From Oscarella lobularis (taxonomy: Eukaryota; Porifera; Homoscleromorpha; Homosclerophorida; Oscarellidae), in NCBI RefSeq assembly GCF_947507565.1, contig NC_089186.1:2604001-2668000 (forward strand): 64,000 nucleotides of DNA. The letters run 5' to 3'. The position numbers were made by a program, and so were the translations under genes. Under the pieces are notes generated by a model. The model ran no database searches and was not told the origin of the DNA. It worked only from the letters and a program-made list of their open reading frames with translations. Below are positions 25,501 to 38,598 of this stretch, piece after piece. Every line of letters starts with the position of its first letter. Position 1 is the stretch's first letter.

Positions 25501-26818
25501 GCGATTTGTTGATTGAATTTGTAGCAAATAAACAACATCTCACGTGATCTTTTGCTTGACAGTTTGCTCCTTTTTCATCCAAGTAGCGAACTTTCGCTAA
25601 ACGATTGATGCGACTTGAACACGCCCACATAAAAGGCGTTATTCCATCCTGAAGATGAATTAAGAATAAAAGTATCACAAGTGAAATCTTCTAACCGCGT
25701 CGACGCTATTGATATCAGCCTTGTGTTCCACAAGCCATTTCATTCCGAAAATGAATCCTTTGGAGCAGGCACGATGCAGAGGACTTTCCCCATACTATTA
25801 AAAATATATCACATGTAGCAAAAAAAGAACATCATGTATCACCCTTTCTTCAATAGCATTAACACTCAATCCTTTCTCATTAACAAGATGATGAAAAATC
25901 TCATTTGTTTTTTCAGATGACGAAAAATGATTATGAGCTGCCCAAACCTGTAAATCAAAAGTTATAGTTGCGAGAGGGTTGATATCAATTCTGTTACAAT
26001 ATCAGATGGTGACAAAATGTAGCCATGTTCTTCAAGATAGACCATTTTCTTCATTGTGTCAACGGAACTTAAACAGGCAAAAGAATATGGCGTACGTCCT
26101 CTCTAAAAAGGAGTGATGAGTGAAACCATATGAAATCAATTCCAAGTCATACTCTGTCTTTCACGTTGATATTTGCACAGTGAGTGACGAGCCATTCAAC
26201 GCCAAAAATATTTCCCCACTTGCACGCACAGTTAAGTGGGCGGAGTTCACTCTGCATCCACGCATCAATTAATTTACCAATCCAAAACGTATTCATACCA
26301 CTCTTGATTCCTCTTCAATGTGTTGATTCTTTTGCATAATCGCATAACTGAGCCAATCATTGGCTCTCTCCGCCGAATCAAACTCTCTTCCCGCCACATA
26401 GTGAAGTAATGACAAGCCATATCTGTACTAACGAAAAGGAGAATAGAATGGTCTGCTGGGATGAAAAACGCGACCATTTACTACCTGATAAGATCGAAAT
26501 CCTTTTTCTGTAGAAAGAAAACGGAGCAACTCATCCCAATTTCCCTCCTCGATTATCTTGGCCAATCGATCGATCGTGGAACGAACAGACGAGATCCCTC
26601 TCTGCCTCTGCGCAAACAACAAGTCTTTGCCAATAACAGTTTTAGAAGAGCGAAATCGTTTCGGGGAATTCTACAAATTCTTTTCGCGAAAAAACGAATC
26701 TCATCTTAAAAGCGACAATCTTGCTGTTCGATCGCACTCTATTAATCGACCATTACTGCCTTACAAGCAGCGTTTTCACGTCTATCTTCGCTTTTTTCGC
26801 CGAAGAGAATCTACTCAT
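22541..26818 (-). CDS. Copy 5: intact Ank-ROC-COR-death protein, class A death domain
   Basis: Start at 26818, ankyrin exons about 26,260-24,950, ROC 24,258-24,900, COR 23,108-24,210, linker exons about 22,900-23,060, death domain 22,541-22,840 (LIKACAAVKGSKWEEIGCLL, then VLEAWN). P-loop GNEMAGKTT, G3 WDFGAQ and the COR motif PRPLWLCHNVVG are present. The ROC is almost identical to that of copy 4. The ankyrin exons differ at the exposed positions (for example LHACYGHPS where copy 4 has LYACYRYPS). I see no break. The sequence after the stop (TAACTA) lacks the GTAAGT of copy 4, which argues that TAA is the true end in the family. Confidence 0.9.
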
Positions 26819-26831
26819 TACACATATGATG

Positions 26832-26842
26832 TGCGCATGCGC
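26832..26842. promoter_or_regulatory. NRF-1-like palindrome upstream of copy 5
   Basis: TGCGCATGCGC lies 14 bp upstream of the copy 5 start, in the same position as in the other array copies. Confidence 0.5.
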
Positions 26843-26894
26843 GACGCTTAATAATTTCGATGCCCGTATAGTATTGACCCAGCGCGCCACGCCC

Positions 26895-28150
26895 TCATAA
26901 TGTCAAGGAAAGGAATACAGAAGAAACGTCATCCCCTCTCAAATCTTGATTACTTTGAACACAATCCCTCAGCATCATCAATCGATGAGCCTTCTCGGAC
27001 TTCTTTACCTCCAGTCGTCTTCGGAAGTGTGAATTTATCTCTATATGAGCTAAATCTGGTTTGCGCAGATCACCATGACAACAGCTGCTGTGGTGAAGAA
27101 AATGACAAAATGTCTCATCTTTGAATTCTGGATCTTGATTGGCCTTCCAAAGTTCAGCTTTATAACCCTTCAATTCGTCCGCTAAAAGAAACAAAATTAA
27201 AAATGTACAAATGAATTGTTTAATTAATTAACCTTCGTTTGAATGTGAAAATGAACCAATGATAAATCGAGTACAGAGAGCTCAATAATCATATAAGGAA
27301 ATAGAGATCGCCTTATAAGAGAACACGTATATTAAATATTTTTATTGATTTTTTCTTTTACTTGTCCGAAGACGTATAGTGTTCCAAGAACGCCGCCAAG
27401 TCTGCCTCCCAAGACGTGAGAAAGAACGAAGTAGACGCCACCTGGACCCACTTGAACTCGACAACATAATCCACTCACAGAGAACGTTGTTATAAGAGCC
27501 ACGCCAACTGTCAAAAAGATCATTAGAGCGGAGAGACCGAGGCCAGCATTGCCCTTAGAAAAAATTCAATTAATAAATTCAATTATTTATTATTTGTGTG
27601 CGAGGTTTCTTACGACCATTGAACCGGATCTGAGGAAGATTACGACTCCAAATATGTTTAGGATGCATGATGTGAAAACGCCTGGAACACAGATCCTAAA
27701 TATGCATTTTATGACGTCATGGCGTTTTTTCACCGTCCCACGTTCCGAAACGAATTGGTTCGCGTATGAAAAAGTTTGTTTTCCACCACGGTTTGTCCTT
27801 GTCCTGTGTATGAGGAAGCTTAGCGTGTGGGGGCGGGGCTTCCAAGCGATCTTACCTCGTGTAATTCGCGAAATAGCTCGCTATCTTCGTCGTCGATCGC
27901 TGTTACGCGAATTTGAGGCGACGATCTTCCGCTTGAGCAACGTTGCGACGCGGGCGTCGACTCGGGCGACGTAGAAATCGGAGGAAACGGCTCGAGCTTC
28001 ATTGTTTACGCCATAGAGACCCCGTTCGACGAATTTTTGCTCTTTCAGTGCTTCGATTCGTCGACTCGTCGCTCCGTCGATTCTTCGCTGCTTGAGCGGA
28101 GTCTTTCTTCGAACTTGCTTATTTATCTGGGTCACATGGTATTTCGACAT
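26895..28150 (-). pseudogene. SLC12A8-like transporter 5' fragment, unit 5
   Basis: Carries the ELFRELHE, FGTWDG, membrane-helix and GGVYFVLSHVLGG exons at about 27,350-28,010. The ATG of MAETMELEP is lost (the sequence reads VNNEARAVSS-type in another frame), although an upstream ATG near 28,150 opens a basic stretch in a shifted frame. No downstream transporter exons are present. Most likely non-functional. Confidence 0.7.
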
Positions 28151-28346
28151 CTGTGTCCGCCCGTTCTTCCGCCATCATACGTCACTCGCGTGGCGATGTT
28201 ACGTCACAATTTCTAAAGATAGAAATCTGACCAGCCCCCATGCAGTCAAATTCGCGCCTCTACGTACAAGAATGCTAATTAAAACAATACAATATATCAA
28301 TGAGTTAAAATTAAAAACGAGTAGAGAAGCTTTTCGAACCAACCAC

Positions 28347-31300
28347 TTACTCCGAGTCCCCAAACAGCTCTTCATATTTGTCTTCAATTGTACGACGGTT
28401 CACGCCCACCTGCTTAAACCACTTCAATAGCTCGCCTACTGTGGGTGATTTTTCCAGCTTCCACGCTTCTAGAACCTTGAACATGAGTACTTCGTTGCCG
28501 CCATATGATTTACGAATGTCATCAAGAGCATTTGGACAGATATAAATAGAGATGGCTTCCCATTTCGATCCTTGAACCGCCGCACATGCTTGAATCAATT
28601 TCACTGAAACCAATTCTTTATCCGCAGGAAAGACTCCTAATCATAGAATTTGATAAGTGAAAATTACACGGAAATTGTGTAGAACTTTCGTACTTTTAGC
28701 GGACGACGTAGTCATGACACTAACGACTGGACGTGTGTCCTGAAAAACTCGCGTAAAGACTACAACTATACAGCAAAACGCAGCCACAAATACCTTTATA
28801 AATTCGTGACGTCTAGTCCCACGTGTGCTCGGAAATGATGAAGCTTCTCCGGTATCAGCGACTGTGTCCTAGAGTAAATAATTTTCTCACAGTGTAATTA
28901 ATAGGGAATTTTTTGCCTTTTCTTCAGTCTCATTTATTATAGCTAAATCTCTGACAGGAGAGTAATGACGTTGTTCAGGACGAATTGAGAAAAGAAAGTG
29001 ATCAAAAACCTTCTTCTTTACCTTCGTCTCTACGTCAGCCAAAGAGTAGATTGCCGGATCTTCGTCGAGTTGCTTTAGATGCTTGCTGTCCAAGTAGAAC
29101 CAGTTCAGAATAACTCCCGGGCTTCTCTCGTCGCACGCTCGCATTATCATGTCTTTAATTTCGGCAAGGAACTCCTTCGCCACTTCCTCACATGCTCTTT
29201 TGCTTGACCAACGAAGGATGATGTCGATGCAACAGTGTCCTTTCTTTATTCCTAATTCGATGCGACTTTCAACGACTTTGTCGTCGACGATTCTCACTAA
29301 TTTGACGCCGTCTTTCCACGCCTCGCGACTCGTTGGTTTGGCCATGCGAGAGCAGCGAGATTGAAATACGACGAATGATGACGGCGAGATGATATCGACG
29401 GAGAGAGAGCATTCGTATCGCTGGCCACGATACACGTCAAACATTGCGTCTTCGACCCAGGAGCCTTTAGGAATTGAATGCTGAAGTAGAGCGGGAATCT
29501 GGAACGTTCCGGGTGAGTTTTCCACCCGAATGCACAGATCTAGACACCGAAGAACCCAAATCGCTTCTTCAACTGTCACCGTATATAAAGATGGTGTTCC
29601 CCTTTTCCTGAGGTCGTCCTCAAATGCTCTCAAAGCCGACTCGATGTCTTTTAATGACACTTCGCCGGATTTCTCAGACGGCATGCCGAACGGGAAGTAG
29701 GGCGGAGCGAGGAGTGGACCGACCACATTATGACACAACCAGAGCGGTCGAGGACAAATTCGAGAACCCAGATTCACAATCTACGTGATAATAATAAAAT
29801 ATAATTATTATAAGAGTTTGATTACTTACTATTCCAGACGAATCAAGATATTCAACGGAGACTTTTCTCTCGTCTTCATTCAAACGGATGCCGACGTCTT
29901 CAACAACCCACTTCACAAATTCTTCTGACTTCATAAAATTGCGCAATGAAGACTTTCCTTCTTCGTTAGGAAGACAGAGCTTCTGTTCAATGACATGGCA
30001 AAGCTTGGGCACGCCATGGGCTTCCTGCATGTCAAAATAACGTTTGGAATAAATATTTAGACGACTAGGTGACTCACTCTACCTCGAGCATATTTTCGCG
30101 AATTGCTTTCAGCCTTTCCCGGAAGTCGTTCATGCAAACTGAGTTGCTTTTACTGCAATCCATTTCGAACATGTGTAAAATTTCAAAAGTGTCCTTGAAC
30201 TCTTCCTGGAGAGTTTCAAACACTCGTTTCAGCAGGAAACTTACTTTGTTTCCCGTCTCCTCTTCAAAATCAATTAAATTGAAAATGATCAAAAGACGAA
30301 GACGTGACGTCATACGAGAGGAAAGGGTGCGAAGCGCCGCTTTCACAAACGCACACCAATAACGCCCAATCTCAAGAAGAACGATTTCTGACGTCGTCTC
30401 TTGCCCATCACAGCGAAGAACAAGAACGAAGATTGTATTGGATTGGCGGAAGAAGAGACCGTGTGCACTGTGGAATGTTGGCTGAGCACCAAAATCCCAC
30501 GTCGATCCTTTTCCAACTCCTGAAATTTCACAATTGTGAATTTGCACACCTGGAGTGCGATCTTCTCTGGGAAGGGATTGATTGAGTTGAAGAAGAGAAT
30601 TCACCAACGTCGTTTTTCCCGCCATTTCTTTTCCAATCACGCACAGTTTAATCGAATCCTGACGAACAATTTCTTGTCGAAGAACGGAAAATCGAGCAGC
30701 GTCCTATTAATATAAATACATACGGGAACTGAAGCAAAATGATGACGTACGTAATGCTGTCGAAGGAGAGCTCTTCTTTCACCATCTTCGGCCACCTCAT
30801 AAGCTGCCTTTCCGTCCTGAAATTCACGTTTAAAAATTATTTTCAATTAGGAATAAAAACACGTCACCTGATCTTGACACGTGACGTCAGCACCCTTCTT
30901 AATCAATAGATCAATAACTGATGCGTCTACTCTTTCTAAATAGGTTTTTGCAACCATATGCAATGCATTTTGTTTGTTCTACAAAGATTTAAATAGAGAA
31001 CGATTGAGAAATGAGAATTCTGACTAACCTTATTTCTGACAGAGACATCAGCTCCTAATTCAATTAGGTGCTGAATCACAAGGAAATAAGGATAATGCTT
31101 ATCACATGCGTACAATAAGGGTGTCTCTCCCTCCTAAAAATAGGATTAACAAACAAAAATGCAAAATATCGTAAGAATGCGACCTCATCAACAGAATTGA
31201 TATCAATGCCTTTCTCAATGACAAGATATCGAAGAACATCTTTCACGTCGTCATCTTTACACTTTGAGGCCCAGGTGGCATGAAACAAAGCCGTCCTCCC

Positions 31301-32634
31301 ATCCTGAATAAAAAAGACGACGATTTGATGATTGAATTTGTAGCAAAAAAACAACATCTCACGTGATCTTTTGCTTGACAGTCCGCTCCTTTTTCATCCA
31401 AGTAGCGAACTTTCGCTGAACGATTGATGGGACTTTTACACGCCAACATAAAAGGCGTGATGCCCCTCTGAAGATGAAATAAGAATAAAAGTATCACAAG
31501 TGAAATCTTCTAACCTTGTCGACGCTATTGATATCAGCCTTGTGTTCCACAAGCCATTTCATTCCAAAAATGCTTCCATCGTGGCAGGCATGATGCAGAG
31601 GAGTGTAGCCATACTATTACAAATATTGCACATGTAGCAAAAAAAGAACCTCATGTATCACCATTTCTTCAATAGCATTGACACTCAATCCTTTTTTATT
31701 AACAAGATGATCAAAAATCTCGTTTGCTTTTTCAGATGAAGAAAATTGATTTTGAGCTGCCCAAACCTATAAATCAAAAATTATTGTTGCGAGAGGGTTG
31801 ATATCAATTCCGTTACAATATCAAATGGTGACAAAATGTAGCCATGTTCTTCAATTTTCCTCATTGTGTCAACGGAACTTAAACAGGCATAATAATATGG
31901 CGTACATCCATACTAAAAAAGAGTGATCAGTGGAACCATATGAAATCAATTCCAAGTCATACGAGGTCCTTCACGTTGACATTTGCACCGTGATCGACGA
32001 GCCATTCAACGCCAAAAATATTTCCCCACTTGCACGCACAGTGAAGTGGGCGGCGTCGATCCTGCATCCACGCATCAATTAATTTACCAATCCTAAACGT
32101 ATTCATACCCCTCCTGATTCCTTCTGAATGTCTTGATTGTTTTGCCCAAGCGCATAGCTGAGCCATTCATCGGCTAATTCCGCCGAATCAAACTCTCTTC
32201 CCGCCACATAGTGAATTAATAACCAGCCAAAGGGGTTGTACTAACGAAAAGGAGAATAGAATGGTCTGCTGGGATGAAAAACGCGACCATTTCATACCTG
32301 ATCAGATGGAAATCCTTTTTCTGTAGAAAGAAAACGGCGCAATTCATCCTCATTTCCCCACTTCTTGATTATCTTGGCCAATCGATCGATCGTGGAACGA
32401 ACAGACGAGATCCCTCTCTGCCTCTGCGCAAACAACAAGTCTTTGCCAATAACAGTTATAGAAGAGCCAAATCGTTTCGGGGAATTCTACGGATTCTTTT
32501 CGCGAAAAAACGAATCTCATCTCAACAGCGACGATCTTGCTGTTCGATCGCACTCTATTAATCGACCATTACAGCCTTACAAGCAGCGGTTCCACGTCTA
32601 TCTTCGCTTTTTTCGCCGAAGAGAATCTACTCAT
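28347..32634 (-). CDS. Copy 6: Ank-ROC-COR-death protein, class B death domain, altered splice donor
   Basis: Start at 32634, ankyrin exons about 32,060-30,750, ROC 30,074-30,710 (P-loop GKEMAGKTT), COR 28,890-30,030, linker exons 28,640-28,870, death domain 28,347-28,640 (GSKWEAISIYICPNALDDI, VLEAWKLEKSPTVGELLKWF). Three in-frame deletions mark this copy: three codons in the fourth ankyrin-region exon, one near LPREDRTPG, and two in the ROC (LRCDGQETTSE). Where the other copies end the large COR exon at GAAGAG|GTATTT, this one has GAAAAG|GCAAAA, so the donor would be a non-canonical GC or lost. If it is lost, translation ends 10 codons later and the death domain is not made. Confidence 0.85.
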
Positions 32635-32647
32635 TACACATATGATG

Positions 32648-32659
32648 TGCGCATGCGCA
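32648..32659. promoter_or_regulatory. NRF-1-like palindrome upstream of copy 6
   Basis: TGCGCATGCGCA, an exact match, lies 14 bp upstream of the start codon of copy 6. Confidence 0.5.
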
Positions 32660-32710
32660 ACGTTTAATAATTTCGATGCCCGTATAGTATTGACCCAGCG
32701 CGCCACGCCC

Positions 32711-33827
32711 TCATAATGTCAAGGAAAGAAATAAAGAAGAAACGTCATCACCTCTCAAATCTTGATTACTTTGAACACAATCCCTCAGCATCATCAATCG
32801 ATGAGCCTTCTCTGACTTCTTTACCTCGAGTCGTCTTTGGAAGTGCGAATTTATCTCTATATGAGCTAAATCTGGTTTGCGCAGATTGCCATGACAACAG
32901 CTGCTGTGGTGAAGAAAACGACAAAATGTCTCATTTTTAATTCTGGATCTTGATTGGCCTTCCAAAAAGCCGCTTTATAATCCTTGAATTCGTCCGCTAA
33001 AAAAAACAAAATTAAAAATGTACAAATGAATAGTTTAATCAATTAACCTTCGTTTGAATGTGAAAATGAACCAGTGATAAAATCGAGTACAGAGAGCTCA
33101 ATAATCATATAAGGAAATAGAGATCGCCTTATAAGAGAACAAGTATATTAAATATTTTTATTAATACCTAATTTTACCTGTCCGAAGACGTAAATTGTTC
33201 CCAGAACGCCTCCAAGTCTTCCTCCCAAGACGTGAGAAAGAACGAAGTAGACGCCACCTGGACCCACTTGAACTCGAAAACATAATCCACTCACAGAGAA
33301 CGTTGTTATAAGAGCCACGCCCACTGTAAGAAAAATCATGAGAGCGGAGACCAAGGCCAGCATTGTCCTTAGAAAAAATTCAATTATTAAATTCAATTAT
33401 TTATTATTTGTGTGTGATGTTTCTTACGACCATCCAACCGGATCTGAGGAAGATTACGATTCCAAATATGTTTAGGATGCATGATGTGAAAACGCCTGGA
33501 ATTCAGATCTTAAATATGCATTTATGACGTCATGGCGTTTTCTCACCGTCCCACGTTCCGAAACGAATTGGTTCGCGTATGAAAAAGTTTGTTTTCCACC
33601 ACGGTTTGTTCTTGTCCTATGTATGAGGAAGCTTAGCGTGTGGGGGCGGGGCTTTCCTTCGATCTTACCTCGTGTAATTCGCGAAATAGCTCGCTATCTT
33701 CGTCGTCGATCGCTGTTACGCGAATTTGAGGCGACGATCGTCCGCTTGAGCAACGTTGCGACGCCGGCGTAGACTCGGGCGGCGTAGAAATCGGCGGAAA
33801 CGGTTCGAGTTCCATCGTTTCCGCCAT
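32711..33827 (-). pseudogene. SLC12A8-like transporter 5' fragment with frameshift, unit 6
   Basis: Exon 1 (MAETMELEPFPPIS, start 33827), the FGTWDG exon and the helix exon are readable. In the next exon a two-base deletion near 33,345 (gcggagacc where other copies read gcggagagacc) shifts the frame just before GVALITTFSVSGLC. Downstream transporter exons are absent. Confidence 0.75.
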
Positions 33828-33889
33828 GGGGGCCCCTGTTCGACATTTCTCGTTCTTTACTGCTTTGATTGCAGGCTTTATAAAGCCAT

Positions 33890-34318
33890 CTAGACAGGTT
33901 TAGATCTATCTATCTATTAGTTTATGAGCCTTTTCGGACGTCTTTTACCTCGATTCGTCGCGTCTTGAGCTAATTCACTAGGATTTACGCACTTTTACGC
34001 TTCGAAAGCAAAGCGACCAATCTAAAGGTGCGTGAAACGAACGAGGAATCGTAGAAAAACGGAGAAAGCCTTACTTCCTTGGTGCTTCTTTATCCGGATC
34101 ACGTGGTATTTCGAGATGTCACGTCTAAGGAATAATATAAAACGTAAAATTAACAATTGTAACAACAATAACTAAAAAATTTGATGAAGCATCCAAACTA
34201 AAACATAGACATAGGCCAGCTAGAAACGCGACTTGACTAATTTAAAAATCGCCAAACCCAGTAAAATAAACTTATTTGAGTACAGTTCTGCGTCAAAAGA
34301 TTCGAAAATATTGTCTAC
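33890..34318. other. Spacer with a recombination scar between death-domain classes
   Basis: No gene is seen. The stretch first resembles the spacer downstream of class A copies (lccttggtg...atcacgtggtatttcgaga). Near 34,270-34,292 it carries the end of a class A death-domain exon (ttgagtacagttctgcg), and it then switches to the class B end (gaaaatattgtctacttact). Confidence 0.7.
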
Positions 34319-37300
34319 TTACTCCAAGTCTCCAAAAAGCTCTTCATACTTCTCTTCAATATTACTACGGTCCACACCGACCTTCTTAAACCAATTCAAA
34401 AGCTGGCCTACTGTACGTGATTTTGCCAGCTTCCACGTATCTAACACCTTCAACATTCGTACGCTGTTGCCGCCATATGATTTACGAATGTCTTCGAGAT
34501 CTTCCAAGCTGATGAGCAACATACCGATCTCTTCCCATTTCGATCCTCTCACGTAGGCGCACGATCTCATTAAATTAACGGAGACTGGCTCTCCATCAGC
34601 CGGAAAAGTATCTGTAAAAGAATTTGAGAAAATAGACAGTGTAGTCTTAGAAATTAAATACTTAGAAGAGACGGCGCCGCAACGCGCTCGGCCTGTGGAT
34701 CGGTGTTCTAAAAGTGATGAACAATTTACAAAAAACAGGAAAAAATACTAATAATCCTACCCTTAGAGAAAAGACTTCCATTCTCTTAGAAGCGCTGTGA
34801 CATGGTGAGATTTCCTCTCTATCAGAGTCTCTGACCTAGACAACGATTGTATACAGAGATCAAATAAGGCATTCCTTCCAAATACCTCCTCTTCAGTCAG
34901 TATAGACAAATTTCGGATGGAAGAATAATGGCCTTTCTCCGGACGAAACGAAAACAAGACGTGATCAAAAGCCTGCTGGTTTACCTTCTTCTCTACTTCA
35001 GCCATAGAGTAGACTGCCGGATCCTCGTCAAGCTGCTTAAGGTGCTTGCTGTCCAAGTAGAACCAGTTCAAAATAACTCCTGGGCTTCTCTCGTCGCACG
35101 CTCGCATTATCATGTCTTTAATTTCGGCAAGAAAATCTTTTGCCACTTTGTCACACGCTGCTTTGCTTGACCAACGAAGGATGACATCAATGCAACAGTG
35201 TCCTTTCTTTATTCCTAATTCAATGCGACTCTCCACCACTTTGTCGTCGACAATTCTTATTAATTTGACGCCGTCTTTCCAAGCCTCGCGACTTGTCGGC
35301 TTGGCCATGCGAGAGCAGCGAGATTGAAAGACGACGAATGACGACGGCGATATGATATCGACGGAGAGAGAGCATTCGTATCGCTGACCACGATACACGT
35401 CAAACATTGCGTCTTCGACCCAGGAGCCTTTAGGAATTGAATGCTGAAGTAGAGCGGGTATCTGGAACGTACCGGGTGAGTTTTCCACCTCAATGCAAAG
35501 ATCTAGACAAAGAAGAACCCAAATCGCTTCTTCAACTGTCACCGTATATAAAGATGGTGTTCTCCTTTTCTTGAGGTCGTCCTCAAATGCTCTCAAAGCC
35601 GACTCGATGTCTTTTAATGACACTTCGCCGGATTTCTCAGACGGCATGCCGAAAGGGAAGTAGGGCGGAGCGAGGAGTGGACCGACGACATTATGACACA
35701 ACCAAAGCGGTCGAGGACAAATTTGAGGACCAAGATTCACAATCTATGTCAAAATAATAGCATGGAATAAGAAGAGTTTGATTACTTACTATTCCAGATG
35801 AGTCAAGATATTCAACGGAGACTTTTCTCTCGTCTTCATTTAAACGGATGCCGATGTCTTCGACAACCCACTTCACAAATTCTTCTGACGTCAAAAAATT
35901 GCGCAATAACGACTTTTCTTCTTTTTCAGGAAGACAGAGCTTCTGTTCAATGACATGACAAAGCTTGGGCACCTCATTGGCTTCCTGCATGTCAAAATAA
36001 CGTTTGAATTAATAATTTAGGCGACTAGGTGACTCAGTCTACCTCTAGTATATTTTCACGAATAGCTTTTAGCTCTTCCCGGAAGTCGTTCATGCGAAGT
36101 GAATTGCTTTTACTGCAATCCATTTCAAACACGTGTAAAATTTTAAACGTGTCTTTGAAGTCTTTTTGGAGAATTTCTGCAACTCGTTTCAGTTGGAAAC
36201 TTACTTCAATTCCCGTCTCCTCTTCAAAATCAATTAAATTGAAAATGATCAAAACACGAAGACGTGACGTCATACGAGAGGAAAGGGTGCGAAGCGCAGC
36301 CTTTACAAACGCACACCAATAGCGCCCAATCTCAAGAAGAACGATTTCTGACGTCATCTGTTGCCCATGGCGAAAGCGAAGAACAAGAACGAAGATTGTA
36401 TTGGATTGGCGGAAGAAGAGACCGTGTGCACTGTGGAATGTTGGTTGAGCACCAAAATCCCACGTCGATCCTTTGCCAACTCCAGGAATTTCACAATTGT
36501 GAATTTGCACACCTGGAGTGCGATCTTCTTCTCTGGGAAGGGATTGATTGAGTTGAAGAAGAGAATTAACCAACGTCGTTTTTCCCGCCATTTCATTTCC
36601 AATCACGCACAATTTAATCGAATCCTGACGAACAATTTCTCGTCGAAGAACGGAAAATCGGGCAGAGTCCTATTAATTTAAATACATACGGGAACTGAAT
36701 CAAAATGATGACGTACGTAATGCTGTCGAAGGAGAGCTCTTCTTTTACCATCACGTGCCACCTCATAAGGCGTGTTTCCGTACTGAAATTCACGTTTACA
36801 AATTATTTTCAATTAGGAATAAAAACACGTCACCTGATCTTGACACGTGACGTCAACACCCTTCTTAATCAATAGATCAATAACTGATGCGTCTACTCTT
36901 AAAACGCTTTTTGCAACGATATGCAATGCATTTTGTTTGTTCTTCAAAGATTTGAATAGAGAACGATTGAGAAATGAGAATTCTGACTAACCTTATTTCT
37001 GACAGAGACATCAGCTCCTAATTCAATTAGTTGCTCAATGACAAGGAAAGAACAATGTTTATGACATGCGTATAATAAGGGTGTCGTTCCCTCCTAAAAA
37101 TAGGATTAACAAACAAAAATGCAAAATATCGTAAGAATGCGACCTCATCAACAGAATTGATATCAATGCCTTTCTCAATGGCAAGATATCGAAGAACATC
37201 TTTCACTTCGTCATCTTCACACTTATAGGTAGAAGTGGCATGAAACAAAGCCGTCTTCCCTTCCTGAATAAAAAAGACGGCGATTTGTTGATTGAATTTG

Positions 37301-38585
37301 TAGCAAATAAACAACATCTCACGTGATCTTTTGCTTGACAGTTTGCTCCTTTTTCATCCAAGTAGCGAACTTTCGTTGATCGATTGATGGAACTTTCACA
37401 CGCCCACATAAAAGGCGTTTTGCCCCTCTGAAGATGAAATAAGAATAAAAGTATCACAAGTGAAATCTTCTAACCTTGTTGACGCTATTGATATCAGCAT
37501 TGTGCTCCAAGAGCCGTTTCACTCCAAAAATGCTTCCATTGTTGCAGGAACAATGCAGAGGAGTGTCCCCATACTATTACAAATATTGCACACGTAGCAA
37601 ACAAAAGCACATCATATATCACCTTATTAATACCATTTACACTCAATCCCTTTTCATTGATGAGATGATGAAAAATCTCGTTTGCTTTTATAGATGACAA
37701 ATTTCGATTTTCAGCTGCCCAAATCTATAAATCAAAAGTTATTGTTCCAAGAGGTTGATATCAATTCTGTTACAATATCAGATGGTGACAAAAAGTAGCC
37801 ATGTTCTTCAAGATAGACCATTTTCTTCATTGTGTCAACGGAACTTACACAGGCATAAGAATATGGCGTACGTCCTCTCTAAAAAAGAGTGATGAGTGAA
37901 ACCATATGAAATCAATTCCAAGTCATACCCAGTCTTTCACGTTGACCTTTGCACCGTGAGTGACGAGCCATTCAACGCCAAAAATATTTCCCCACAAACA
38001 CGCACAGTCAAGTGGGCGGAGTTCCCTCTGCATCCACGCATCAATTAATTTACCAATCCAAAACGTATTCATACCACGGATGATTCAATGCGTTGATTGT
38101 TTTGCCCAAGCGCATAAGTGAGCCAATCATCGGCTTCCTCCGCCGAATCAAACTCTCTTCCCGCCACATGGTGAATTAGTGACAAGGAGTACTAACGAAA
38201 AGGAGAATAGAATGGTCTGCTGGGATGAAAAACGCGACCATTTCATACCTGCTCAGATCGAAATCCTTTTTCTGTAGATATAAAACGGAGCAATTCATCC
38301 TCATTTCTCGACTTCTTGATTATCTTGGCCAATCGATCGATCGTGGAACGAACAGACGAGATCCCTCTCTGCCTCTGCGCAAACAAAAAGTCTTTGCCAA
38401 TAACAGTTTTAGAAGAGCGAAATCGTTTCGGGGAATTCTACGGATTCTTTTCGCGAAAAAACGAATCTCATCTTAAAAGCGACAATCTTGCTGTTCGATC
38501 GCACTCTATTAATCGACCATTACAGCCTTACAAGCAGCGGTTCCACGTCTATCTTCGCTTCTTTCGCCGAAGAGAATCTACTCAT
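34319..38585 (-). CDS. Copy 7: intact Ank-ROC-COR-death protein, class B death domain
   Basis: Start at 38585, ankyrin exons about 38,020-36,720, ROC 36,034-36,680 (GNEMAGKTT, WDFGAQ, NLIDF), COR 34,890-35,990, linker exons about 34,640-34,850, death domain 34,319-34,620 (GSKWEEIGMLLISLEDLEDI, VLDTWKLAKSRTVGQLLNWF). The large COR exon ends at an intact GTATTT donor. No frame break found. The COR part is almost identical to copy 5, yet the death domain belongs to the other class, so the gene is a mosaic. This is the last copy of the contiguous array, next to the duplicated edge block. Confidence 0.9.
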
Positions 38586-38598
38586 TACACATATGATG

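Noticed and set aside
1030-37000. Many TGACGTCA (CRE-like) palindromes
   Set aside because: Most fall inside ROC or ankyrin coding exons at fixed codon positions, so they are repeated by gene duplication and not as regulatory sites.
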